Positions 5,823 to 11,534 of a DNA stretch of 11,534 nt are shown in pieces. Positions within the stretch are counted from its first letter, which is position 1. Each line of letters begins with the position of its first letter. A program made the position numbers and the translations under genes. Origin of the DNA: Cellulomonas sp. (GTDB lineage Bacteria; Actinomycetota; Actinomycetes; Actinomycetales; Cellulomonadaceae); assembly GCA_031178805.1 (NCBI GenBank), contig JAPSIJ010000049.1, positions 1-11,534 on the forward strand. Reading direction: 5' to 3'. The notes beneath the pieces are model-generated. The model saw only the letters and a program-made list of their open reading frames with translations. It was not told where the DNA came from and made no database searches.

Positions 5823-6671
5823 TCAGACCCGCACGGTGCCCGCGATGCAGGTGACGGTCGCACCGCCGACCCACACCGTGCCGTCGGCGTCCCGCTCGAC
5901 GTGCACCCGGCCGGCGCGCCCGAGCACCGTGCCCTGCGCGGCGACGTAGCGGTCCGGCGCCCGGCCGGTGGCCGTCAGCCACTGCCCGACCACGGCGTTC
6001 AGGCTGCCGGTGACCGGGTCCTCGGTGAGCCCCATGTCGACGGCGAACCCGCGCACCTCGAACGCCGCCTCCGCGCCCGCCGGGTACGGGCCCACGACCC
6101 CGACCGACAGCCCCGCGAGCGCCGCCCAGTCGGGGTCGAGGGCCAGCACCCGCTCCGCGGAGTCGAGCAGCAGCACGTGCCAGCCCGGGCCGTTGTCCAG
6201 GTACCGGTGGTCCCGCACGGCGCCGTCCGGCAGCCCGAGCGCGTCGTGGAACCGGCGCAGCGTGTCCTCGGCGACGGGCGCGTCGGTGGTGATCGGCGGC
6301 GCCGCGAACCGCAGCGTCGCGCCGCCCGTGCGCAGCGGCACCCGCCCGACGCCGCACTCCTGCACGACGCGCCCCGGCGTCCGGGGCCGTCCGCCGGCCG
6401 CGAGCCAGGCGTGGCAGGACCCGAGCGTGGGGTGGCCGGCGAACGGCAGCTCGCCGCCGGGCGTGAAGATCCGCAGCCGGTAGTCGGCCGCCGGGTCGGT
6501 GGGGCGCAGCAGGAACGTCGTCTCGGACAGGTTCGTCCAGCGGGCGAACGCCGCCATCTGCGCGTCCGACAGCGCGTCGGCGTCGTGCACCACGGCGACC
6601 GGGTTGCCCCGGTACGGCTCGGCGGTGAACACGTCGACCTGGGTGAACGGGCGGGTCGTGGCCTCCGGCAT
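5823..6671 (-). CDS. PhzF family isomerase-like protein
   Basis: This 282-aa protein has the PhzF fold of two diaminopimelate-epimerase-like halves. It begins with the family's FTQVDVFTAEPYRGNPVAVV segment and has Glu50 in NLSETTF, at the position of the catalytic Glu of PhzF. RIFTPGGELPFAGHPTLG follows at 67-84, and the second-half signature DPVTGSLNAV lies near 217-226. Family members include trans-2,3-dihydro-3-hydroxyanthranilate isomerase (phenazine biosynthesis) and many of unknown substrate. No other phenazine genes are nearby, so phenazine production is not implied. A GTG at 6680 would add three residues. I prefer the ATG at 6671 because TACCGT lies seven bases before it and overlaps that GTG. 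It is divergent from the HAD gene. Confidence 0.88.
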   Translation of the reverse strand: MPEATTRPFTQVDVFTAEPYRGNPVAVVHDADALSDAQMAAFARWTNLSETTFLLRPTDPAADYRLRIFTPGGELPFAGHPTLGSCHAWLAAGGRPRTPGRVVQECGVGRVPLRTGGATLRFAAPPITTDAPVAEDTLRRFHDALGLPDGAVRDHRYLDNGPGWHVLLLDSAERVLALDPDWAALAGLSVGVVGPYPAGAEAAFEVRGFAVDMGLTEDPVTGSLNAVVGQWLTATGRAPDRYVAAQGTVLGRAGRVHVERDADGTVWVGGATVTCIAGTVRV

Positions 6672-6678
6672 GCCGGTC

Positions 6679-6684
6679 ACGGTA
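6679..6684 (-). promoter_or_regulatory. Predicted -10 box of leaderless PhzF-like gene
   Basis: On the minus strand TACCGT is followed by seven bases and the ATG at 6671. It overlaps the alternative GTG codon at 6680, which argues that translation starts at 6671. Confidence 0.5.
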
Positions 6685-6703
6685 CGCCGCGGCCCGGCTG
6701 TGG

Positions 6704-6709
6704 CAGGGT
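6704..6709 (+). promoter_or_regulatory. Possible -10 box of HAD gene
   Basis: CAGGGT lies six bases before the ATG at 6716. The spacer CGGAGG resembles a ribosome binding site but directly abuts the start codon, too close to work normally. A leaderless transcript is therefore as likely as a leadered one. Confidence 0.35.
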
Positions 6710-6715
6710 CGGAGG

Positions 6716-7360
6716 ATGTACGACGTCGCGCTCTTCGACATCGACGGGACGCTCTGCGACCCCGGCACCGGCATCACCGACGCGGTGCGGCACGCGCTCG
6801 CCCGGATGGGCGTCGACGAGACCGACGACGCGGCGCTGCGCCGGTTCGTCGGGCCGCCGCTGGAGCACTCGTTCCGCGACTACTACGGGTTCGACCCCGC
6901 GCAGGTGGCGGCCGCGGCGGCGCACTACCGGGAGCACTACGTGGCCGAGGGCATGGGCCGGTACCGGGCCTACCCGGAGGTGGTGGAGATGCTGGCCGCG
7001 CTCGCGGACGCCGGCGTGCGGCTGGGCGTCGTGACGGCGAAGTCGCAGGCCCTGGCGGAGCAGGCGCTCGCCGCCACGGGGCTGCTGCCGGCGTTCGAGT
7101 CGGTGCACGGCCGGTCCCCGGACGAGGTGGTCACCAAGGACGTCACGCTGGGCGCCGCCCTGGACCGGTTCGGGGTGCCCGCGGCGCGGGTGGTGATGGT
7201 GGGGGACCGGGAGCACGACGTGCTCGCCGCCCGGCACCACGGCGTCGCCGCGGTGGGCGTGCTGCACGGCTACGGCACCCGGGCGGAGCTCACGGCCGCC
7301 GGGGCCGCCCACGTGGTGGGTTCCCCGGCGGCCGTGGTGCCGGTCGTGCTGGCCGGCTGA
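6716..7360 (+). CDS. HAD-superfamily phosphatase (phosphoglycolate phosphatase/nucleotidase-like)
   Basis: This 214-aa protein carries all four HAD motifs: FDIDGT (nucleophile Asp8, acid/base Asp10), Thr107 in VVTAKS, Lys141 in VVTKD, and VGDREHD with Asp164 and Asp168 for Mg2+. The helical cap between motifs I and II (about 15-85) includes FVGPPLEHSFRDYYG, typical of the Gph/5'-nucleotidase-like group. It should hydrolyse a small phosphomonoester in the cytoplasm. Length is normal for the family. It is divergent from the PhzF-like gene (44 bp between starts). It converges on the chloroperoxidase gene with only four bases between the two stop codons. The exact substrate is not evident. Confidence 0.88.
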   Translation: MYDVALFDIDGTLCDPGTGITDAVRHALARMGVDETDDAALRRFVGPPLEHSFRDYYGFDPAQVAAAAAHYREHYVAEGMGRYRAYPEVVEMLAALADAGVRLGVVTAKSQALAEQALAATGLLPAFESVHGRSPDEVVTKDVTLGAALDRFGVPAARVVMVGDREHDVLAARHHGVAAVGVLHGYGTRAELTAAGAAHVVGSPAAVVPVVLAG

Positions 7361-7368
7361 CCGGTCAG
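7357..7368. repeat. 12-bp perfect palindrome holding two convergent stop codons
   Basis: CTGACCGGTCAG is a perfect palindrome. Its left half contains the TGA stop of the HAD gene (7358-7360) and its right half the TCA, the minus-strand TGA, of the chloroperoxidase gene (7365-7367). It is too tight to form a normal hairpin with a loop. Confidence 0.7.
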
Positions 7369-8186
7369 TCGGCGAGGAACGCCAGGACGTCCTTGATCAG
7401 GGCCTCCTGGTAGGCGCCGGAGATGCCGTGCGGCGCGCCGGGGTAGACCTTCAGCGTGCCGAGCTTCACCAGGTCGATGGACTTGTAGGCCGCCGCGGCG
7501 ATCGGGACGATCTGGTCGTCGTCGCCGTGGGCGATGAGGACCGGGACGTCGAGGGCCTTCAGGTCCTCGGTGAAGTCGGTCTCCGAGAACTGCGCCACGC
7601 AGTCGTAGGCGGCCTGCAGCTCGGCCTGCATGCCCATCCGCCAGAAGTCGTCGCGCAGGCCCTGGCTGATGGTCGAGCCCTCGCGGTTCGCGCCGTAGAA
7701 GCTCTCGGACAGGTCCTGGTAGAACTGCGAGCGGTCCTTGAGCACGCCCTCGCGGATGCCGTCGAACACCTCGATCGGCGTGCCCTCGGGGTTCGCCTCG
7801 GACTTGACCATCACCGGCGGCACCGCGCCGGCGGTGACGACCTTCACCACGCGGCCCCTGCCGTGCTGCGCGGCGTAGCGGACGACCTCGCCGCCGCCGG
7901 TGGAGTGGCCCATCACCGTCAGGTCGGTGAGGTCCAGCTGCTCGACCAGGGCGGCCAGGTCGCGGGCGTAGGTGTCCATGTCGTTCCCGCCGTTGGTGCG
8001 GGAGGAGCGGCCGTGGCCGCGGCGGTCGTGCGCGATGGCGCGGTACCCGTTGTCGGCCAGCACCTTGAGCTCGTAGGCCCAGCCCTCGGAGCTGAGCGGC
8101 CAGCCGTGGCTGAGCACGACCGGCTTCCCCTGGCCGTAGTCCTGGTAGAAGATCTCGGCGCCGTCGGGCGTGGTGATGTAGGGCAT
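7365..8186 (-). CDS. Cofactor-free chloroperoxidase/esterase (alpha/beta hydrolase)
   Basis: This 273-aa protein matches the non-heme chloroperoxidase/arylesterase group of alpha/beta hydrolases. These enzymes hydrolyse esters and, with an organic acid and peroxide, form peracid that can halogenate. The oxyanion segment SHGWPL (26-31), the nucleophile elbow GHSTG (Ser95), the acid in GDDDQIVP (Asp222-Asp224) and His253 in APHGI are all present. Length and N-terminus (MPYITTPDGAEIFYQDYG) are typical. The ATG at 8186 has the only strong ribosome binding site in the window, GAGGAGG four bases upstream. The frame stays open upstream to 10778, but that part is antisense to the regulator and not real. 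There is no signal peptide, so it is cytoplasmic. It is divergent from the STAND regulator, which may control it. Natural substrate unknown. Confidence 0.92.
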   Translation of the reverse strand: MPYITTPDGAEIFYQDYGQGKPVVLSHGWPLSSEGWAYELKVLADNGYRAIAHDRRGHGRSSRTNGGNDMDTYARDLAALVEQLDLTDLTVMGHSTGGGEVVRYAAQHGRGRVVKVVTAGAVPPVMVKSEANPEGTPIEVFDGIREGVLKDRSQFYQDLSESFYGANREGSTISQGLRDDFWRMGMQAELQAAYDCVAQFSETDFTEDLKALDVPVLIAHGDDDQIVPIAAAAYKSIDLVKLGTLKVYPGAPHGISGAYQEALIKDVLAFLAD

Positions 8187-8190
8187 GGTT

Positions 8191-8197
8191 CCTCCTC
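8191..8197 (-). promoter_or_regulatory. Strong ribosome binding site of chloroperoxidase
   Basis: On the minus strand GAGGAGG is followed by AACC and the ATG at 8186. It is close to a full complement of the 16S rRNA 3' end. It fixes the start and implies a leadered mRNA, unlike the leaderless layout of many neighbours. Confidence 0.85.
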
Positions 8198-8214
8198 GTG
8201 ACGGGGTGCGGACC

Positions 8215-8256
8215 GACCTCCCCCGGGGCGCTTGCCCGGAGTGACCGCCCCCGGGG
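8215..8256. promoter_or_regulatory. 14-bp direct repeat with palindromic core, possible operator
   Basis: GACCTCCCCCGGGG (8215-8228) and GACCGCCCCCGGGG (8243-8256) differ at one base, are in the same orientation and repeat every 28 bp. Each contains the palindrome CCCCGGGG. They lie between the divergent chloroperoxidase and HTH regulator genes, where a shared operator would be. Part of this could be chance in DNA so rich in C and G. Confidence 0.4.
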
Positions 8257-8336
8257 ACCATGGGACCGCGCAGCGCCGCGCGCGGACCAGGAAGAACTCC
8301 GGCAGAACTCGCCGGCGGCAGGACGGGCGGGCGGAC

Positions 8337-10616
8337 GTGGGCGACGACGACGGGCTGGGCGGGCTGCTGCGCCGGCACCGGCAGGAGGCCGACCTCACCA
8401 TCGAGGACCTCGCCGCCGCCTCGGGCGTGAGCGACCGGGGGATCGGCGACATCGAGCGCGGCGTCAGCCGGGGCCCGCAGCACCGGACCGTGCAGGCGCT
8501 GGCGGACGCGCTCGGCCTGGACGTCGCCGCCCGCGCCGCGCTGCTGCGGGCCGCCCGCGACGGCCGGCGCCGGACCACGACGCCGCTGCCGCACGCGCTG
8601 CCCCTGCCGCGCCGCGTCGCGGACTTCACCGGGCGCGAGGTCGAGCGCGCGGCGCTGGCGGGCGCCCTCACCGCGGCGGACGGCGCGGCGCCGGTCGCCC
8701 TGGTCACCGGGCCGCCCGGGTTCGGCAAGACGACGCTCGCGGCGCAGGTCGCGCGGGACGTGCGGGACCGGTTCGAGGACGTGCTGTTCCTCGACCTGCG
8801 CGGGGTGGACGCGGCGCCCGTCGCGCCCGAGGCCGCGGTGCGGCGGGTGACCGAGGCGCTCGCGGCGGGCACGGTCCCCCCGGACCCCGACGCGGCGACC
8901 GAGCACCTGCGCGGGCTGCTCGCGGGCCGGCGGGTGCTGCTGGTGCTGGACAACGCCGCGTCCGAGGAGCAGGTCCGGCCGCTGCTGCCCGACGACGGCC
9001 CGGCCGCGGTCCTGGTGACCAGCCGCCGGACGCTCGCCGGGCTGACCGGCGTCGACCGCCTGACCCTCGGCCGGCTGGCCCCGGCGGACTCCGTGGCGCT
9101 GCTGGGGCGGATGCTGCCCGACCGCGGCGCCGCCGAGCAGCTCGCGCACCTCGCCACGCTCTGCGACGACGTGCCGCTGGCGCTGCGGATCGCCGGCAAC
9201 CGGCTGGCCGCGCACGCCGGGTGGTCGATCACCGGGCTGGTGCAGCGCATGTCCGCCGAGGAGCGCCGCCTGGACTCCCTGACGGCCGGGGACCTGCAGG
9301 TGCGGGCGGCGTTCGCGTCGTCCTACGAGCAGCTGGGGCCCGGCGCGCAGCGGCTGTTCCGCCGGCTCGCGCTGGTGGACGCCCCGCACGCCGGCGCCGG
9401 CCTGGCCGCCGCGCTCGTGGGGGAGACCCTGTGGCGCACCGAGGACCTGCTCGACGAGCTCACCGACCTCAGCCTCGTGCAGCACCTGCCGGGCGACCGC
9501 TACCAGCTGCACGACCTGCTGCGGCTGTTCGCGCGCGGGGAGCTCGACCACCAGGAGGACCCGGCGGCGCACGCCGCGGCCCGCGCCGCCGCGGACGACT
9601 GGCTGCTGACCACGACGGTCCGCGCCGGCCGCCGGTTCGAGCCCGAGCACGAGGCGGACCCCGACGCCGGGATGCCGCTGCCGTCGGGCGGGGACGTCGA
9701 CCTGCACGACGCGGACGCGGCGCAGGCGTGGCTGCGGTCCGAGTCCGGGAACTGGCTCGCCGCCCTGCGCCGGGCGTCCGACGCGGGCGAGCACCGCCGG
9801 GTGGTCGAGGTGGCCGACGCCCTGCACTGGTTCTCGGACCTGTGGGTGATGTGGGGTGCCTGGCCCGAGGTCTACGACCGCTCCGCCGACGCGGCGACGG
9901 CGCTCGGCGACGACCGGCTGGTGGCGGTGCACGAGGGCTACCGGTCCTGGGCCCAGGCGGTGTGCCGCCGGGACCGGCCCGCGGCGTTCGCGGCGGCGAC
10001 CCGCTCGCTCGCCGCGGCCCGGCGCTGCGGCGACGTCGGCCAGGAGGGCTGGGCGCTGAACTACCGGGCGTACATCGCCACCCAGCTGGGCGACCTGGCC
10101 GCGGCCCGTGCCGACGCGGAGGCCGCGGTCGACCTCATGGTGGCGGCGGGGGACCGCGAGGGGGCACCGCAGGGGCTGCTCGGGCTGTCGCGGGTGCTCT
10201 CCCGGAGCGGGGCGCTGGACGAGGCGATCGCGACGATCCGCCGCACCCTCGACCTGGTGCAGGACCCGCGCACCCGCCCCCGGGCCCAGGTCGCGGCGTT
10301 CACCGAGGCGAACGCGTACTGCCACCTCGCCGGGGCGCTGGTGCAGGCCGAGCGGTGGACGGAGGCCCGCGAGGCCGCGGCGGCGGCGATCCGGCTCGGC
10401 GAGCCGCTCGGGGTGCTGCACATCCTCGCGGCGTCGCGGCTGGACCTCGGCCTGGCGGCGATGGCGCTCGGCCGGCCCGCGGACGCGGTCCCCGACCTGG
10501 AGGTGGCGGTCGCGCTGCGCCGCGAGCAGGGCGATGCGGCGCTGCTGGCCGCGGCCACCGCCGCCCTCGACGAGGCGCGGACGCTCGCCGCGCTGGGCGG
10601 CGGCGTCCCGGGCTAA
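8337..10616 (+). CDS. XRE-HTH / NB-ARC ATPase / TPR regulator (STAND family)
   Basis: From the GTG at 8337 this is a 759-aa signal-transduction ATPase. An XRE-type helix-turn-helix comes first (about 6-60; LTIEDLAAASGVSDRGIGDIERG). A linker containing RRVADFTGRE leads to an NB-ARC domain with P-loop GPPGFGKTT (about 125-133), Walker B VLLVLDN (200-206), sensor VTSRR (227-231) and the VPLALRIAGNRL helix (about 280-291). A winged-helix region includes LHDLLRLFA near 391-399, and TPR-like helical repeats fill about 520-750. This is the layout of AfsR-like regulators without the SARP domain. Such proteins are thought to bind DNA after nucleotide-driven oligomerisation. TTG 8232 and GTG 8241 would extend it with a basic, unstructured stretch; I chose 8337 because it leads straight into the HTH. 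Its target may be the divergent chloroperoxidase gene (inference). Confidence 0.88.
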   Translation: MGDDDGLGGLLRRHRQEADLTIEDLAAASGVSDRGIGDIERGVSRGPQHRTVQALADALGLDVAARAALLRAARDGRRRTTTPLPHALPLPRRVADFTGREVERAALAGALTAADGAAPVALVTGPPGFGKTTLAAQVARDVRDRFEDVLFLDLRGVDAAPVAPEAAVRRVTEALAAGTVPPDPDAATEHLRGLLAGRRVLLVLDNAASEEQVRPLLPDDGPAAVLVTSRRTLAGLTGVDRLTLGRLAPADSVALLGRMLPDRGAAEQLAHLATLCDDVPLALRIAGNRLAAHAGWSITGLVQRMSAEERRLDSLTAGDLQVRAAFASSYEQLGPGAQRLFRRLALVDAPHAGAGLAAALVGETLWRTEDLLDELTDLSLVQHLPGDRYQLHDLLRLFARGELDHQEDPAAHAAARAAADDWLLTTTVRAGRRFEPEHEADPDAGMPLPSGGDVDLHDADAAQAWLRSESGNWLAALRRASDAGEHRRVVEVADALHWFSDLWVMWGAWPEVYDRSADAATALGDDRLVAVHEGYRSWAQAVCRRDRPAAFAAATRSLAAARRCGDVGQEGWALNYRAYIATQLGDLAAARADAEAAVDLMVAAGDREGAPQGLLGLSRVLSRSGALDEAIATIRRTLDLVQDPRTRPRAQVAAFTEANAYCHLAGALVQAERWTEAREAAAAAIRLGEPLGVLHILAASRLDLGLAAMALGRPADAVPDLEVAVALRREQGDAALLAAATAALDEARTLAALGGGVPG

Positions 10617-10619
10617 GGT
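10614..10619 (+). promoter_or_regulatory. Predicted -10 box of leaderless oxidoreductase gene, overlapping the regulator stop
   Basis: TAAGGT fits TAnnnT and ends seven bases before the ATG at 10627. Its TAA is also the stop codon of the regulator gene (10614-10616). No ribosome binding site lies before the ATG. A GTG at 10618 is in frame but would fall inside the box. Confidence 0.55.
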
Positions 10620-10626
10620 GCTGGTC

Positions 10627-11534
10627 ATGGCGACGGTGCGACTCGGGGTCCTCGGTGCGGCCCGCATCCTGCACGACGCGGTCACGGCTCCGGCCGGGTC
10701 CGTCCCGGAGGTCGAGGTGACGGCGATCGCCGCCCGCGACCGCGCCCGCGCGGCGGAGACGGCCGAGCGCGAGGGCATCCCCCGGGTGCTCGACGACTAC
10801 GACGCCCTGCTCGCCGACCCCGACGTGGACGCGGTGTACGTGCCGACCCCCGCCGCGCTGCACGGCGTGTGGATGCTGCGCGCCATCGCCGCCGGCAAGC
10901 ACGTGCTGTGCGAGAAGCCGTTCACGGCGAACGCCGCCGAGGCGGAGGACGTCGCGGCGGCGGCCGCCGGCACCGGCCTGGTCGTGATGGAGGCGTTCCA
11001 CTCCCAGCACCACCCGTCGTGGGCGCGGCTGCGCGAGCTGATCGCGGAGGGCGCGATCGGCGAGGTGACGAGCGCCGAGGCGGACTTCTGCGTCGAGATC
11101 CCCGACCGCTCGGACATCCGCTGGCAGGAGTCCATGGGTGGCGGCGCCCTCATGGACCTCGGCGTCTACCCGCTGCGGTTCCTCACCCACGTGCTCGGCG
11201 CCCCGACGGTGCGGTCCGCCGAGGCCGTGGAGGTGGACGGCGTCGACGCGTCGATCGTCGTCCACCTCGAGCTGCCCGGCGGTGCGCCGGCGGTCGTGCG
11301 GGCGAGCATGGTGGCGGCCGAGGACCAGAGCGTCGTCGGCCGGGTGGTCGGCACCGCCGGCAGCATCACCCTGCACTCGCCGTACGGGCCGCAGAACGGC
11401 GGCCGCCTGGTCGTGGAGCGCGACGGCGTCGAGACCGAGGAGCCCGTGGACCCGACCGCGTCCTACGTGTGGATGCTGCGGTCGTTCGCCGACGCGGTGC
11501 TGCGCGGCGGCGACCCGGTGTCCGGGACGGCGCA
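10627..11534 (+). CDS. Gfo/Idh/MocA family NAD(P)-dependent oxidoreductase (3' end beyond window)
   Basis: The frame runs from the ATG at 10627 to the window edge without a stop, giving about 302 residues; the family is usually 320-390 aa, so little is missing. The N-terminus LGVLGAARIL is the Rossmann-fold dinucleotide site, here GxxGAA. CEKPF (Glu96-Lys97-Pro98) is the family hallmark with the catalytic Lys. GGGALMDLGVYPLRFL (171-186) follows, with Asp177 and Tyr181 in place of the more common D-x-G-x-H. That form is typical of the D-xylose/dihydrodiol dehydrogenase branch, so a sugar or sugar-like diol is the likeliest substrate. It starts 10 bp after the regulator's stop, but the predicted -10 box suggests its own promoter, so it may not be co-regulated. 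Confidence 0.9.
   Translation, partial: MATVRLGVLGAARILHDAVTAPAGSVPEVEVTAIAARDRARAAETAEREGIPRVLDDYDALLADPDVDAVYVPTPAALHGVWMLRAIAAGKHVLCEKPFTANAAEAEDVAAAAAGTGLVVMEAFHSQHHPSWARLRELIAEGAIGEVTSAEADFCVEIPDRSDIRWQESMGGGALMDLGVYPLRFLTHVLGAPTVRSAEAVEVDGVDASIVVHLELPGGAPAVVRASMVAAEDQSVVGRVVGTAGSITLHSPYGPQNGGRLVVERDGVETEEPVDPTASYVWMLRSFADAVLRGGDPVSGTA

Noticed and set aside
4244..5854. Long plus-strand frame across the 75-aa, Nudix and lipoprotein genes
   Set aside because: It is the shadow of three well-supported minus-strand genes. The translation is low-complexity with no recognisable domain.
5823..6671. Phenazine biosynthesis locus suggested by the PhzF-like gene
   Set aside because: PhzF-fold proteins are widespread outside phenazine pathways, and no other phz gene is present in the window.
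8198..10720. 840-aa plus-strand frame overlapping the regulator in another frame
   Set aside because: Its translation is almost only Arg, Gly, Ala and Pro, whereas the frame from 8337 shows clear HTH, P-loop and TPR features.
8187..10778. Very long minus-strand open frame continuing upstream of the chloroperoxidase
   Set aside because: It is antisense to the HTH/NB-ARC/TPR regulator, is rich in Arg/Gly/Pro/Ala low-complexity sequence, and has no domain. Only the part after the ATG at 8186 is a real protein.

Overview
The window is chromosomal DNA from a high-GC Gram-positive bacterium, most likely an actinobacterium. Most of it (about 1,690 to the end) is extremely GC-rich: one 60-base row in the regulator gene counts to 52 G/C. 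Its codons end almost always in G or C, GTG starts are common, and many genes carry a TAnnnT-like hexamer 6-7 bases before the start codon with no ribosome binding site, the usual look of leaderless actinobacterial mRNAs. The gene content would fit a Cellulomonas-like soil actinobacterium, but the genus is a guess.

Left end (1 to about 1,650): visibly lower in GC (one row near 361 counts to 32/60) and built of unfamiliar small genes. It holds the tail of an unknown gene, a 44-codon ORF that overlaps the next gene by ATGA, a two-part DUF7919-like protein with a Cys/His cluster, and a small third ORF starting at TGATG that reads well only if two frameshifts are corrected. It looks like an accessory segment joined to a housekeeping region.

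Middle (1,691 to 7,360): a glycerophosphodiester phosphodiesterase on the minus strand diverges from an amidase-signature hydrolase on the plus strand. The 216-bp gap between them contains a 21-base-arm inverted repeat. Three minus-strand units follow: a 75-aa unknown protein, a lipoprotein plus Nudix hydrolase pair (4-base gap, probable operon), and a PhzF-like isomerase. The PhzF gene is divergent from a HAD phosphatase, with both predicted promoters inside 44 bp.

Right end (7,365 to 11,534): a cofactor-free chloroperoxidase/esterase of the alpha/beta hydrolase fold (minus) is divergent from a large XRE-HTH/NB-ARC/TPR (STAND) regulator (plus). The gap between them carries a 14-bp direct repeat with a palindromic core, which could be an operator. 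A Gfo/Idh/MocA oxidoreductase starts just past the regulator and runs off the window; its predicted -10 box overlaps the regulator's stop codon. The most natural functional unit here is regulator plus chloroperoxidase. The other genes look like independent metabolic or housekeeping units. No tRNA, rRNA, CRISPR array, transposase or integrase was seen.
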